A stretch of 64,000 bases of DNA from Elusimicrobium simillimum (GCF_049639735.1 NZ_JBEVVA010000003.1:1612001-1676000); one strand, 5' to 3'; positions 26,818-35,738 are shown, numbered from the stretch's first letter. Numbers and translations are program-made. Notes: a model not told the origin generated them from the sequence alone.

Positions 26818-27966
26818 CTAGCGGCCCACTTTGCCGTATTTAGAAACTGTTTTGCGGTAGGTTTTCTTTTCCTGCTCGCGTACCGCTTTAGACTTTTCTA
26901 TTTTAAATTCCTGCGTGCCTTGCTGCGCCGCCAGCGCGGTCATGTTTTGTTTAAATTCTTTGTCAGACATCGCGGCAAATTCAGCCGCGTAACCATACAT
27001 AATGTCCGCTATTTCACGCGCTTCTTTATTGGCATTTATTGCGGCGGCCTGCTGGGCTGACGCTGTGGCCAGAAGCTCCGGGTTTTGTATAAATTTTTCA
27101 ATAATCTGAGTGTCTTTTTCCGCAGCGTTTAAAGCGCTTGAAAAAACAAACATGGCGCCAAGTATTATACCGGAACGCTTTAATATTTTCCACGCACTGC
27201 CTGAAATGACTGTGTTTGATTTTAGAAAGCCTTTAAAAATCTTAGTTTTGCAAGCATAGGGGTTTGTCATATGAAAAGCCAGGTTTTCCCCTTCTTTTAT
27301 TACTTGTTCTATAGCTTTTCGTTCTAAATTAGGAAACTGCGCGGCGGCAAAATCCGCGTCCAATTTTATAAGATATTTACCGTTTGCGCCGTCAAACATT
27401 TTAATACCTTTACCGTTATGATAACTGTAGTTTGTAAGAATATTATATTGGCCGTATAAACTCCATTTTTTATTAAGGTACGCCTGGGGGGTTATTTTGC
27501 CGGCGGCAAGCTTTTCAAGCTCCTCATTAAATATTTTATAAGAACCTAAAAGATGTTTTTTATTTAATTCAAGCTCTGTCCTTTGCACCGCTATCATAAG
27601 GTCGCGGCCTGTAAGTTTTTGCTCAAGCAAATTTTCTAAAGACAATTTGACCCCGGCGGAGCGGCTGGAATTAATTACTTTTTTAAGATTGGCTGGGGTT
27701 TCCCAAAAAGATTCTTTAACTAAAAAGCTAAAACTTTTAGGCAGCAAATACGCCGTGCCGCGCAGCGCCGCACCGGCTAAAAAAACGGAGGCTGCGGTAT
27801 TTGCGGTATTAATTTTTAAATTTTGCGAGCGGGTTTCAATTACCCTAAGATCATTTTGAAACTTGGTGTGTTTTTGTGAGGAAGAATTGCTTTGCGCCAT
27901 TGCGGTATTGTTATATAACAGCACGGCGGTTAATGTGAGTGTAAATATTTTTTTAATGTTATACAT
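26818..27966 (-). CDS. Exported protein of unknown function, paralog A
   Basis: 382 residues, no recognised family. N-terminal signal peptide (ending NNTAMAQ), a polar Ser/Gln region, a weak hydrophobic stretch around residues 55-75, a long helical body, one transmembrane-like segment (GIILGAMFVFSSALNAA), and a strongly charged C-terminus ending KTVSKYGKVGR. It shares layout, motifs (ELELNKKHLLGSYKIFNEEL versus EAELRFNRSYLEAAGGYHEEL; QIIEKFIQNPELLATA versus GMLEKFVAKPELLLKV) and its tail with the gene at 28135. A 31-bp motif lies 61 bp upstream of the ATG. Likely one of a lineage-specific paralog family; function unknown. Confidence 0.7.
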   Translation of the reverse strand: MYNIKKIFTLTLTAVLLYNNTAMAQSNSSSQKHTKFQNDLRVIETRSQNLKINTANTAASVFLAGAALRGTAYLLPKSFSFLVKESFWETPANLKKVINSSRSAGVKLSLENLLEQKLTGRDLMIAVQRTELELNKKHLLGSYKIFNEELEKLAAGKITPQAYLNKKWSLYGQYNILTNYSYHNGKGIKMFDGANGKYLIKLDADFAAAQFPNLERKAIEQVIKEGENLAFHMTNPYACKTKIFKGFLKSNTVISGSAWKILKRSGIILGAMFVFSSALNAAEKDTQIIEKFIQNPELLATASAQQAAAINANKEAREIADIMYGYAAEFAAMSDKEFKQNMTALAAQQGTQEFKIEKSKAVREQEKKTYRKTVSKYGKVGR

Positions 27967-28026
27967 AAGTTTTCCTGTAACTGAGATTATTAATTAAATA
28001 ATATGTATTTTACGCGCCCAAAAACA

Positions 28027-28057
28027 GGGCCTAAAGACCTAATTTAAACATAGGCCC
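28027..28057 (-). promoter_or_regulatory. Conserved upstream palindromic motif, copy A
   Basis: 31-bp sequence with perfect GGGCCTA / TAGGCCC ends, beginning 61 bp upstream of the ATG of paralog A. It matches the motif before paralog B at 22 of 31 positions with no gaps. Candidate operator or leader structure. Confidence 0.45.
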
Positions 28058-28088
28058 TTAAGACCAAACAACTAATTATTTTGGCATA

Positions 28089-28125
28089 AAAAACCGCTCT
28101 CCATTATAATGGGGAGCGGTTAAAA
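28089..28125. terminator. Terminator behind exported paralog B
   Basis: AACCGCTC / GAGCGGTT stem extended by an inner CCATTATAATGG palindrome, followed by T-rich sequence on the minus strand, 10 bp past the stop. Confidence 0.85.
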
Positions 28126-28134
28126 TAATTTTAC

Positions 28135-29445
28135 TTATCTACCCATGCGGCTGTATTTAGCCACTGTTTTTTGTGCGGTTATTTTTTCCGCCTGGCGGTC
28201 AGCTTGGTTTTGCGCTATGACTTGTTTTTTATCTGTCTTTAATTGGTGGTCAAACAACTCCGCGCGCTCTTCCTCTGACATATTTACTATATCCTCTATA
28301 GCCATATACATACTTATGGCAAGGTCTCTGGTGGTTTCATTTTCATAAATAGAGGTAAGAGTTTGAGGATCTTTTACTTTTAATAAAAGTTCCGGCTTAG
28401 CAACAAACTTTTCAAGCATGCCGTTGTCATCGGCGGCGTCTAGAGACGTGGCTACGGCAAACATTACCACCGCCAGGCCAAGGCCCTTTGCCATACCACG
28501 CAGGCCTTTATAGGCGGCACCTTTGGGAACATAAAGTTTTTGGGTTGAGTTGGTTTTGGCTGCCGCGTACATTTCTCTAAACAAACCGTTTACTTCACTA
28601 TGATAGACAGGCGGTAAATGCGCTTTTACTAATTCTTTTTCTATTATAAAAAGATCATAAGACCATTTGCCCTCATAAAGTCTTGTTTGGGCATTATAGA
28701 GAGACCTATGCTCCATGCCAAGTTTTCTTGCATGCAAAACACCAGCCTTTAATTCTGTATAAAACTCCATTTTCTTAGGGTCATAAAGACGGGCGTATAC
28801 CTGGTTTTTATGATAGCGGTATTCTTTAGGGGATAAAATGCCATTTTCCACTTTTTTAAGACTGTTACTCAACTCCTCATGATATCCGCCGGCAGCCTCA
28901 AGGTAGCTTCTGTTAAAGCGCAGTTCAGCTTCTTGTAAATAGACAAATCTATCTATAGAAGAGGATTTCCTCATAGCGCTTTCAAGGCTGTTTACTACAC
29001 CTTCACCGCTTAAGGCCAGGCGGGAAGCGTTATTATCTATAACCTGTTTAATAATATCATTGCTGGCGTAATTAGCGTGGGCTTTTATTCCTTGCGCAAG
29101 TTTACCTGTCGTTCTTTTTATGGATTTTTTACTTGATTTTGCAAGATGATTATTTTTTGTTGCGCCCGCATCTGAGTTGTCAAAATATCTTATTAACGCC
29201 TTGTTATCCATATGCATATATGCAAACATGACAACATACGTAAGAACAGTGTAAGCAATTATTGCATAAACAAGTGAGTCGTCCGCATTTTTTACATCGG
29301 GTTGTGATTTAAGCAAAGTAAAGCTGTCCAGGGTTTTAAGGTGCATCTTGTTAAAGTCTTCTCTGGGTAGTTGGGCATAGGTGAACGTGTTAGAAAGCAA
29401 AAGCAGGCTGAGCGTTAGAGAGACTAGTTTATTAAACTTTTTCAT
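28135..29445 (-). CDS. Exported protein of unknown function, paralog B
   Basis: 436 residues, no recognised family. Signal peptide (SLTLSLLLLSNTFTYAQ), then a transmembrane-like segment (YAIIAYTVLTYVVMFAYM), a long helical region, a second hydrophobic segment (GLGLAVVMFAVATSLDAAD) and a charged C-terminus ending KTVAKYSRMGR. Homologous to the neighbouring paralog A over the C-terminal 300 residues. TSS-proximal motif 60 bp upstream is shared. Each paralog has its own terminator, so they are separate transcripts. Topology suggests a periplasmic domain flanked by membrane segments. Confidence 0.7.
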   Translation of the reverse strand: MKKFNKLVSLTLSLLLLSNTFTYAQLPREDFNKMHLKTLDSFTLLKSQPDVKNADDSLVYAIIAYTVLTYVVMFAYMHMDNKALIRYFDNSDAGATKNNHLAKSSKKSIKRTTGKLAQGIKAHANYASNDIIKQVIDNNASRLALSGEGVVNSLESAMRKSSSIDRFVYLQEAELRFNRSYLEAAGGYHEELSNSLKKVENGILSPKEYRYHKNQVYARLYDPKKMEFYTELKAGVLHARKLGMEHRSLYNAQTRLYEGKWSYDLFIIEKELVKAHLPPVYHSEVNGLFREMYAAAKTNSTQKLYVPKGAAYKGLRGMAKGLGLAVVMFAVATSLDAADDNGMLEKFVAKPELLLKVKDPQTLTSIYENETTRDLAISMYMAIEDIVNMSEEERAELFDHQLKTDKKQVIAQNQADRQAEKITAQKTVAKYSRMGR

Positions 29446-29504
29446 AAGTCTCCTGACTGTACTGATTTATACTACAAATATAAGAAATACTAATATTTTG
29501 TCAT

Positions 29505-29535
29505 GGGTCCAAAGGCCTATTTTTACCCTGGGCCT
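29505..29535 (-). promoter_or_regulatory. Conserved upstream palindromic motif, copy B
   Basis: 31-bp counterpart of the motif at 28027-28057, beginning 60 bp upstream of the paralog B ATG. Shared blocks (plus strand): GGG, AAAG, CCTA, TTT, GGCC. Ends can pair as an imperfect stem. Confidence 0.45.
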
Positions 29536-29552
29536 TTTGGCGTGGGTATTTA

Positions 29553-29584
29553 AAAACCCCCGTCCAATAATGGACGGGGGTTTT
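29553..29584. terminator. Terminator behind pnp
   Basis: 14-bp perfect stem (AAAACCCCCGTCCA / TGGACGGGGGTTTT) with a 4-nt loop, 12 bp past the pnp stop on the minus strand. Confidence 0.93.
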
Positions 29585-29595
29585 AAAAGTATTAA

Positions 29596-31692
29596 TTAAA
29601 GCAATACTTTGCGTGATAAGCGGACTTTGCCGTTATTATCAATTTCCACAACCTTAACTTCGACAATATCGCCCATTTTAAGCACGTCTTCAACTTTATT
29701 GATGCGTTTTTTGTCAATTTCAGATATATGGAGCAGACCGTCTTTGCCCGGGATAAGCTCGACAAAAGCGCCAAAGGGCTGTATGGATACAACTTTACCT
29801 TTGTAGATTTTGTTAAGTTCCACTTCAGCTGTAAGCATTTCAACTTCAGCTTTAGCGGCTTCAAGCTTTTCTTTATTGGCAGCGGCGATTTGTACGATAC
29901 CGTCGTCATTAATATCAATTTTGGTTTCTGTGGCTTCTGTAATTCTCTTGATATTTTTGCCGCCGGGGCCGATTAACGCGCCGATTTTATCCTGCGGTAT
30001 CTGCATCTGATAGATTATAGGAGCAAAGTCTGAAACTGTTTTCTTAGGTTCAGCTATTACGCTTTCCATATGGTCCATAATATGCATTCTGCCTTTGGTG
30101 GCCTGCGCTACTGCTTGTTTTAAAATTTCTATGGAAATACCGCCCGCAAGTTTAACGTCCATCTGGAAAGCGGTAATACCTTTGCGTGAACCTGTAAGTT
30201 TAAAGTCCATGTCGCCAAGGTGGTCTTCCAAGCCCATGATGTCAGAGAGAACGGCGTATTTGTCGCCCTCTTTAATAAGACCCATGGCTATGCCGGAGCA
30301 AGCGCCTTTCATAGGTACGCCCGCGTCAAATAAGCACAGTGAACCGCCGCAAACGCTAGCCATAGAGCTGGAACCGTTGGATTCCATAATGTCAGACACT
30401 ACTCTTATTGTGTACGGGAACTTTTCAGCGTCCGGTATCAACGGGAGTAATGCGCGTCTGGCAAGTTCGCCGTGGCCAATTTCTCTGCGGCCCGGGGCTC
30501 TGTCAGGTTTGCATTCGCCTGTTGAAAAGCCCGGAAAGTTGTAGTGAAGCATAAACGTTTCGTCATATGTTTCGTCCAAACCTTCTACCATCTGCGCGTC
30601 GCCTGAAGTGCCCAGTGTGCAAACTACTAAGCCCTGTGTCTGGCCTCTGGTAAATAAAGCGGAACCGTGCGCTCTGGGAAGTAAACCGATAATGCTGTTA
30701 AGCGCTCTTATTTCGTCGGTTTTTCTGCCGTCAACACGTACGCCTTTGTCGAGTACGAGTTTGCGCGATTCTTCGTATGATAAATTTTCCATCGCTATAC
30801 CGGCAAACATTGTCGCGTTGGCGCCGTGTTCTTCGGTAATTTCAGCGGCGAAAGCGGCTTTAAGCTCGGCTATTTTAACGTCTCTTGTCTGTTTGTCGTA
30901 GAAAGCGTTTAAAATATTAGCTACTTCAGCCCTGTATTTGTTATTGCCAAGGTCAACTACTGACTGGGGCAAAACTTCGGCCGTGAAAGCGAACTTTTCT
31001 TTGCCTACTTTAGCTTTAAGCTCAAGCTGGGCGTTACATAAAGCGTCAATTTCCGGTTTAGCTATTTCTAAAGCTTTAATAACGTCTTCTTCGCCTACTT
31101 CTTTAGAACCGCCCTCTACCATCAAAATGCCTGAGATGGAACCGGCTATAACCAGGTCCATATCACATTTTTTCTGTTCTTCTAAGGTGGGGTTAACAAT
31201 GTAGTTACCGTCTAAACGGCCTACTCTTACAGCGGCGACCGGCGTGTTGAACGGTATGGAAGAAATGATAAGAGCTGTGGAAGAAGCCGCTACAGCTAAA
31301 ATTTCTGAGTCATAAACATTATCGGCGGAAAGCACCATGGCCGTTACGTTTGTTTCGCAGGCGTAGCCGGCGTCAAACATAGGTCTTAAGGTACGGTCGA
31401 TAATGCGGCTGGCTAATGTTTCTTTTTTGCTGAGTCTGGATTCTCTTTTGAAAAAACCGCCAGGTATTTTACCTGCGGCGTAAGTTCTTTCTTTGTAATT
31501 GACTGTTAAAGGGACAAAGTCAGAAATTCCGGGTTTTTGTGTTTTATCTGAAACAGCTGCGGCCAGCACCATTGTGTCACCCATGCGGGCAATTACGCTG
31601 CCGTCGGCCTGTTTTGCTACCCAACCTGTTTCTAAAGATAAAGTTTTATCCCCGACTTTAACGTCAAGGGTTGTTGTGTTAGGATTAGACAT
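29596..31692 (-). CDS. pnp: Polyribonucleotide nucleotidyltransferase (PNPase)
   Basis: Phosphorolytic 3'-5' exoribonuclease of the mRNA decay machinery. 698 residues, normal length. Two RNase PH domains (second with SGDAQMVEG and GRREIGHGELARRAL), a KH domain (IGALIGPGGKNIKRI, about residues 570-600) and a C-terminal S1 domain (GKVVSIQPFGAFVELIPGKDGLLHISEI). Follows rpsO by 6 bp, the usual rpsO-pnp order. Confidence 0.97.
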   Translation of the reverse strand: MSNPNTTTLDVKVGDKTLSLETGWVAKQADGSVIARMGDTMVLAAAVSDKTQKPGISDFVPLTVNYKERTYAAGKIPGGFFKRESRLSKKETLASRIIDRTLRPMFDAGYACETNVTAMVLSADNVYDSEILAVAASSTALIISSIPFNTPVAAVRVGRLDGNYIVNPTLEEQKKCDMDLVIAGSISGILMVEGGSKEVGEEDVIKALEIAKPEIDALCNAQLELKAKVGKEKFAFTAEVLPQSVVDLGNNKYRAEVANILNAFYDKQTRDVKIAELKAAFAAEITEEHGANATMFAGIAMENLSYEESRKLVLDKGVRVDGRKTDEIRALNSIIGLLPRAHGSALFTRGQTQGLVVCTLGTSGDAQMVEGLDETYDETFMLHYNFPGFSTGECKPDRAPGRREIGHGELARRALLPLIPDAEKFPYTIRVVSDIMESNGSSSMASVCGGSLCLFDAGVPMKGACSGIAMGLIKEGDKYAVLSDIMGLEDHLGDMDFKLTGSRKGITAFQMDVKLAGGISIEILKQAVAQATKGRMHIMDHMESVIAEPKKTVSDFAPIIYQMQIPQDKIGALIGPGGKNIKRITEATETKIDINDDGIVQIAAANKEKLEAAKAEVEMLTAEVELNKIYKGKVVSIQPFGAFVELIPGKDGLLHISEIDKKRINKVEDVLKMGDIVEVKVVEIDNNGKVRLSRKVLL

Positions 31693-31698
31693 TATTTT

Positions 31699-31968
31699 TT
31701 ATTTCCTTAATTTAAGTTCTTTTGTGACTTGCGTGTATTTAGCGAAGTCTGACTTTTTTAAATAAGCTAAAAGTCTTTTTCTCTGGCCTACTAATTTGTT
31801 AAGGCCTCTTTCACCAGCGTAGTCTTTAGGGTTAGCTTTGAGATGTTCTGATAAATATTTGATTCTTTCCGTAATAAGGGCAACTTGCACGCTGGGGCTG
31901 CCTGTGTCGGCGGCGCTTGTCTGGAATTTGCCCATGATTTCTTTTCTGTCGTTTACTGATAATACCAT
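31699..31968 (-). CDS. rpsO: 30S ribosomal protein S15
   Basis: Primary-binding protein of the small ribosomal subunit. 89 residues from MVLSVNDRK at 31968, the standard length; an upstream ATG four codons earlier is rejected. Conserved segments TGSPSVQVALITERI and HLKANPKDYAGERGLNKLVGQRKRLLAYL are present. No strong Shine-Dalgarno sits directly before the ATG. The leader contains a hairpin, consistent with the autoregulation known for S15. Confidence 0.97.
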   Translation of the reverse strand: MVLSVNDRKEIMGKFQTSAADTGSPSVQVALITERIKYLSEHLKANPKDYAGERGLNKLVGQRKRLLAYLKKSDFAKYTQVTKELKLRK

Positions 31969-32002
31969 TGTTTTATACACTTAGGTTAATAACACAAACC
32001 GA

Positions 32003-32034
32003 GTTTTCCCCGCATACATCACAAAATGGAAAAC
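32003..32034 (-). promoter_or_regulatory. Leader hairpin upstream of rpsO (candidate S15 autoregulatory site)
   Basis: GTTTTCC / GGAAAAC arms (7 bp) enclosing 18 nt, 35-66 bp upstream of the rpsO start. Leader control by S15 is known in several bacteria with unrelated structures; here it is only a structural candidate. Confidence 0.35.
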
Positions 32035-32140
32035 CAAGCCTGAGTCCAACCTTCTCCTTGTTTTTATTTATATTCACTTTTGAATACATTATGTTACATT
32101 ACTATTGTACTAAATTTGGGTAGCGGCCGCTGGTAGCTAA

Positions 32141-32650
32141 TTAATTGCTGGCGGCCGTGGCTTTGTCTAGAGCTTTTTGTTTAAGGTCTTTGGCCTCGTC
32201 CGTCTTTTTTTCTTTCAGTTTTTCCCACGCTTCAGGCTTAGAGGTGCCGGCTATAACATTGTCCACTTCCTCTTTAATAAGCTTTTTCTGGTTTTTTTCC
32301 TGGGAATCCAGGCTTTTTTTCCACTGGGTCAGTTTTTCCTGCTGGCGGGCTATTTGGGTGCGTTCGCGCTCTATACGCTCTTTTTGGTTTTTGGTTACTT
32401 CTTCTTCAATTTCTTTTTTTATTTTTGTTTTTTCGGCGCTGGTTTTGGCTGATTTATAAGAATTTGAAAGATTTTCCAGCTTTTCGCTCTTTTTATCTTT
32501 AGCTTTTTTATTGTTTGATACCGCGCTGAAATCCAGCGGCATTTTGGGTGATTTTAACCCATCCGCGCAATTTTTACCGTCCGTACAGGTCTGCGCGAAA
32601 GCGGCAGCGGCAAAAAAGCACAATGTAAATGTTAAAAATAATTTTTTCAT
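32141..32650 (-). CDS. Exported coiled-coil protein of unknown function
   Basis: 169 residues from MKKLFLTF at 32650, which has GAGGAA 6 bp upstream; the frame is open further but inside queC. Signal peptide ends AAFAQ, followed by a short Cys pair (TCTDGKNCADG). The rest is a highly charged helical region (about 40% Lys/Glu) predicted as coiled coil. It starts 1 bp after the ComB-QueC stop, last gene of the rlmN operon. No family recognised. Confidence 0.65.
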   Translation of the reverse strand: MKKLFLTFTLCFFAAAAFAQTCTDGKNCADGLKSPKMPLDFSAVSNNKKAKDKKSEKLENLSNSYKSAKTSAEKTKIKKEIEEEVTKNQKERIERERTQIARQQEKLTQWKKSLDSQEKNQKKLIKEEVDNVIAGTSKPEAWEKLKEKKTDEAKDLKQKALDKATAASN

Positions 32651-32651
32651 A

Positions 32652-34112
32652 TTAATATTCCTCTTTTTCCCCGGCATCTTCAAAGCCTTTTTTACGCAGT
32701 TTGCAGGACTCGCACTCCCCGCACGGTTTATCGCCGCCGCGGTAGCATGTCCAGGTGCGCTCAAGCGGTACGCCAAGCTTGCGGCCAAGTTTAACAATTT
32801 CGGCTTTGTTAAGTTTAATAATGGGCGTTAAAAGTTCAAATTTCTTGCCCAAACGAGTGCCAACTTTTACAGCCTCGGTCAAAGGTTTATAAAACTCAGG
32901 AGTACAATCCGGGTAGCCGGAATAATCAACAGCGTTTGGCCCCAGCACAATAGCCTCGGCCCCAATGCTGTCGGCCAAACTAGCGCCCAATGCGGTAAAC
33001 ATAAGGTTACGCGCGGGCACATATGTAGACGGCACGCCATTCGCGCCTATTTCCTCAAAAGGCGTATTAGGTATTTCCCCAAGGCCGACCAGCGAAGTTG
33101 CCGCCGCCAGCCAAGGCAGGTTAAGTTCAACATGGTTAAACTTTACGCCAGCATCTTCGGCCAACGCTCTGGCCACTTCAACTTCTTTAAGATGTTTTTG
33201 GCCGTAAGATACCGTTAAAACTTCACACTCATACCCCTTATCCATAGCCCAATAAAGACATACCGTAGAGTCCATACCGCCCGAAAACATAATAACGGCC
33301 TTCTTTTTAGCCCTGAGCGGAACGGAGACAATTTCTTCCTTTGCTTCTTTAGCGGGTAGTGGCGCTTCTTTTTCAAGCGGCACGGCCTGAACCTCTGCGG
33401 GGGATAAAGAAGCCTCATGTTCTTTAATAGCTTCTTCCATGGTAAAAGGCGTTGCCACAATACCATAATCACCCACAATTTTTATCATGGGTATTACAGG
33501 CATGGCGTTAATATCAAAGGCAAGTTTGGCGTCTTTAGCGGCTGTTTTGGGGCCGTTTTTTAAAAAATCTTCATAACGCGCGGTGGATTGGACAGATTCA
33601 ACATCCTGCTCTATATCGCCCAAGCCTATCATAAGAGACATAAAGCTTTCCGCGCATAACGCGTCCTCAACATCGCTAATATGTCCAAACAAATTGGACG
33701 GTACCAACAGCACATCTTCCTCTTGTGTTTTAAGATAACTTACAAGGGTAAGTATGTTGCAGTACCCGCCCATAAAAATATTTTTAGCGTTTTTTAGCGC
33801 CATTACGGCGGGTGTGCCCGCTGTGGTTACAATAGCCGCGGGTGTTTTGGCGGAGGATTTAGAAGCGGCGTAAGGGGAGTTGTCTTCTTTAATAATATTT
33901 TTATCAAAAGTAAGTTCTGAGTAAAGTTCTACTTTGGGGTTGGCAAGTTTGTACCGCGCGGCCAGCTCTTTATCGCCAAAAAGCTTAATATCTTTTTTGC
34001 CTTTTTTAATAAGCGCGCACACTGTTGTGGCGCTTCTAAGTACGTCTATTACCACCGCGTTACCCTGCCAGTCTTCACATTCGGACGGCGCTCTAGCGAC
34101 GAGTGTATTCAT
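32652..34112 (-). CDS. queC: Fusion of ComB-like (2-phosphosulfolactate phosphatase family) domain and QueC
   Basis: 486 residues. C-terminal half (about 270-486) is 7-cyano-7-deazaguanine synthase: ATP loop FSGGMDS (277-282), VSYGQKH, VPARN, GPNAVDYSGYPDC, and zinc cysteines CYRGGDKPCGECESC. It makes preQ0 for queuosine tRNA modification. The N-terminal 225 residues resemble ComB of coenzyme M synthesis: VVIDVLRSATTV, NSPYAA, VTTAGTPAVMAL, and FMGGYCNI. Some positions look altered (TTAGTP where ComB has TTTNGTR-like, LVPSN for the usual cysteine/glycine loop), so phosphatase activity is doubtful. A 40-residue Ala/Pro/Glu linker joins the halves. Start overlaps the lipoprotein gene by 20 bp. 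The other queuosine genes are not in the window. Confidence 0.88.
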   Translation of the reverse strand: MNTLVARAPSECEDWQGNAVVIDVLRSATTVCALIKKGKKDIKLFGDKELAARYKLANPKVELYSELTFDKNIIKEDNSPYAASKSSAKTPAAIVTTAGTPAVMALKNAKNIFMGGYCNILTLVSYLKTQEEDVLLVPSNLFGHISDVEDALCAESFMSLMIGLGDIEQDVESVQSTARYEDFLKNGPKTAAKDAKLAFDINAMPVIPMIKIVGDYGIVATPFTMEEAIKEHEASLSPAEVQAVPLEKEAPLPAKEAKEEIVSVPLRAKKKAVIMFSGGMDSTVCLYWAMDKGYECEVLTVSYGQKHLKEVEVARALAEDAGVKFNHVELNLPWLAAATSLVGLGEIPNTPFEEIGANGVPSTYVPARNLMFTALGASLADSIGAEAIVLGPNAVDYSGYPDCTPEFYKPLTEAVKVGTRLGKKFELLTPIIKLNKAEIVKLGRKLGVPLERTWTCYRGGDKPCGECESCKLRKKGFEDAGEKEEY

Positions 34113-34551
34113 CTATAACACCTATTAAGTTAAATTCTTTTATGGCGGCGTCATCTTCCGGGGTAAGATTATCCACATATTTTAACGCGTAGCCAACTAT
34201 CATTATGGTACCTGTCATGCCTTCACCCTCAGCCTCTTGCGCCACTATCACCGCGTCAGCGCCTTTTTCAGCCGCAAACTTGACCATAGTATTTAATGCC
34301 GACTTTACGTCCTCTCTTCTCTGGGGCACGCCTTTCATACGTATCATGCCCAGGTTACCATAAGGCCGTTTGATTTCTGTATAGTTGGAATAAAGTTCAA
34401 CTTCGCCTTTATTAGGCGCAAATACAGGCCCCGTAGGTATCCAGTCCGGCGTTTGCACAAAAAAGCCCCTGCAGCCGGCCGCGAAAAATAAAACTAAAAT
34501 TAATGTGATAATTTTTTTAGCTACCATAAGAGTTATTAAAGTTTTTTTCAT
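34093..34551 (-). CDS. Small lipoprotein of unknown function
   Basis: 152 residues from ATG 34551 with AAGGAG 8 bp upstream. Signal peptide ends in lipobox FAAGC (Cys27). The mature part has a central ELYSNYTEIKRPYGNLG stretch and an alanine-rich helix (KFAAEKGADAVIVAQEAEGEG) reminiscent of small envelope lipoproteins that present a redox- or stress-sensing alpha/beta fold; no family is assigned. A second possible start is at 34527. Its last 20 bases overlap the ComB-QueC gene. Confidence 0.7.
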   Translation of the reverse strand: MKKTLITLMVAKKIITLILVLFFAAGCRGFFVQTPDWIPTGPVFAPNKGEVELYSNYTEIKRPYGNLGMIRMKGVPQRREDVKSALNTMVKFAAEKGADAVIVAQEAEGEGMTGTIMIVGYALKYVDNLTPEDDAAIKEFNLIGVIDEYTRR

Positions 34552-34635
34552 AAAAAAATACTCCTTAATTATTGCTATTCTGCGTTTGAATACTTGTTTA
34601 CGTCAATTAAATCATGTTGGTTATCCCGGTAAAAC

Positions 34636-34661
34636 GGGCGGAGACCAGCTCCGCCCCTACA
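34636..34661 (+). repeat. REP-like short palindrome, copy A
   Basis: GGGCGGAG / CTCCGCCC, 8-bp perfect stem with a 5-nt loop and a CTACA tail. One of four copies (also 48556, 48742, 56344). Confidence 0.75.
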
Positions 34662-34667
34662 CGGATT

Positions 34668-35684
34668 TTATTTTGTGGCTAATTGCCCACAGGCCGCCAG
34701 AATATCACTGCCAAGGCTGCGCCTTATGCTTACGCTTATATTAAGGCCCTGCAAGCCCTTTGCAAATTGTTTTACTATTCTTTCGTCCGTATTTTTACCT
34801 TTGCCCATATTGCAGGCAATAAGGTTAACGTGAATAAGATAGTTGTCTTTAATACCCATAATCCACTTACCAAGTAAACGCACGTGTTCCGGGCGGTCAT
34901 TAACGCCCTCAACTACAGTATACTCTATAAAAACCTGTCTTGAGGTCATGGCGATATACTCTGTAACAGCTTTTTGTAATGTTTCTAAATTATATTTGCG
35001 GTTAATGGGTACAATTTTTGTTCTTTCGTCATCGTCGGCGCTGTGTATAGAAATAGCCAAGTTAACCTGCGGCAAATCCACCGCCATGGCGTGCAGTTTG
35101 TCCGCTATGCCTGAGGTGGAAATTGAAATATGGCGCATGCCTATGGCCAGGTGGTCGGGGTTAGCAAGTTCTTTTACCGCGTTAACGGTGTTGGCGTAGT
35201 TAAGCAGCGGCTCACCCATGCCCATAAAAACAACATTGTTTACACGCTCGGCCAGTTTTTCTTTTCTTAAATATTGTGTCCAAAAAAGCACTTGGTCTGT
35301 TATTTCTTCTTCGGTCAAATCACGTTTAAAGCGCATTTTACCCGTAGAGCAAAAGCTGCACCCCACCGCGCAGCCAACCTGGGTGGAAACGCACACTGTC
35401 CACGTGTCGCCCATGCGCATGAGAACAGTTTCTATTTTTAATTTATCGGTAAGTTTTAACAGCGCCTTCGCCGTCCTGTCGCGCTGTGAAATTTCCATTT
35501 TATTTACGGTAAAGGAAAGTAACGGGAAGTTCTCGTTAAGAACTTTTTTAATGTCCGCGGGTAAGGTGGTGGCGGCATCCCATGAGGAAACGGCGTTTTT
35601 ATAAACGGCGTCTTTAACCTGCGCCATGCGGTAAGAAGGGTATTTATTATCTTTTAAAAACTGCTTTATATTCTCAAAATTCAT
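34668..35684 (-). CDS. rlmN: Dual-specificity RNA methyltransferase RlmN
   Basis: Radical SAM enzyme methylating C2 of A2503 in 23S rRNA and A37 of some tRNAs. 338 residues. Iron-sulfur motif CAVGCSFC, followed by STGKMRFKRDL; MGMGEPLLN; and the C-terminal ACGQL with the methyl-carrying cysteine. Start at 35684, 54 bp from the divergently read RNase H gene. First gene of the operon that includes the ComB-QueC fusion. Confidence 0.95.
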   Translation of the reverse strand: MNFENIKQFLKDNKYPSYRMAQVKDAVYKNAVSSWDAATTLPADIKKVLNENFPLLSFTVNKMEISQRDRTAKALLKLTDKLKIETVLMRMGDTWTVCVSTQVGCAVGCSFCSTGKMRFKRDLTEEEITDQVLFWTQYLRKEKLAERVNNVVFMGMGEPLLNYANTVNAVKELANPDHLAIGMRHISISTSGIADKLHAMAVDLPQVNLAISIHSADDDERTKIVPINRKYNLETLQKAVTEYIAMTSRQVFIEYTVVEGVNDRPEHVRLLGKWIMGIKDNYLIHVNLIACNMGKGKNTDERIVKQFAKGLQGLNISVSIRRSLGSDILAACGQLATK

Positions 35685-35726
35685 ATATGATATTTTAGCA
35701 TTTATCAGAGTGGCACGGCAAAATGT

Positions 35727-35732
35727 TATAAT
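35727..35732 (+). promoter_or_regulatory. TATAAT box directly before the RNase H gene
   Basis: Exact TATAAT ending 6 bp before the ATG at 35739. If used as a -10 element, transcription would start at or next to the A of the ATG, giving a leaderless mRNA. No Shine-Dalgarno is present. Confidence 0.5.
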
Positions 35733-35738
35733 TAATTT

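Noticed and set aside
34552..34667. preQ1 riboswitch ahead of the queC operon
   Set aside because: Only a REP-like palindrome and a ribosome site are visible; no C-rich loop plus A-rich tail pattern.
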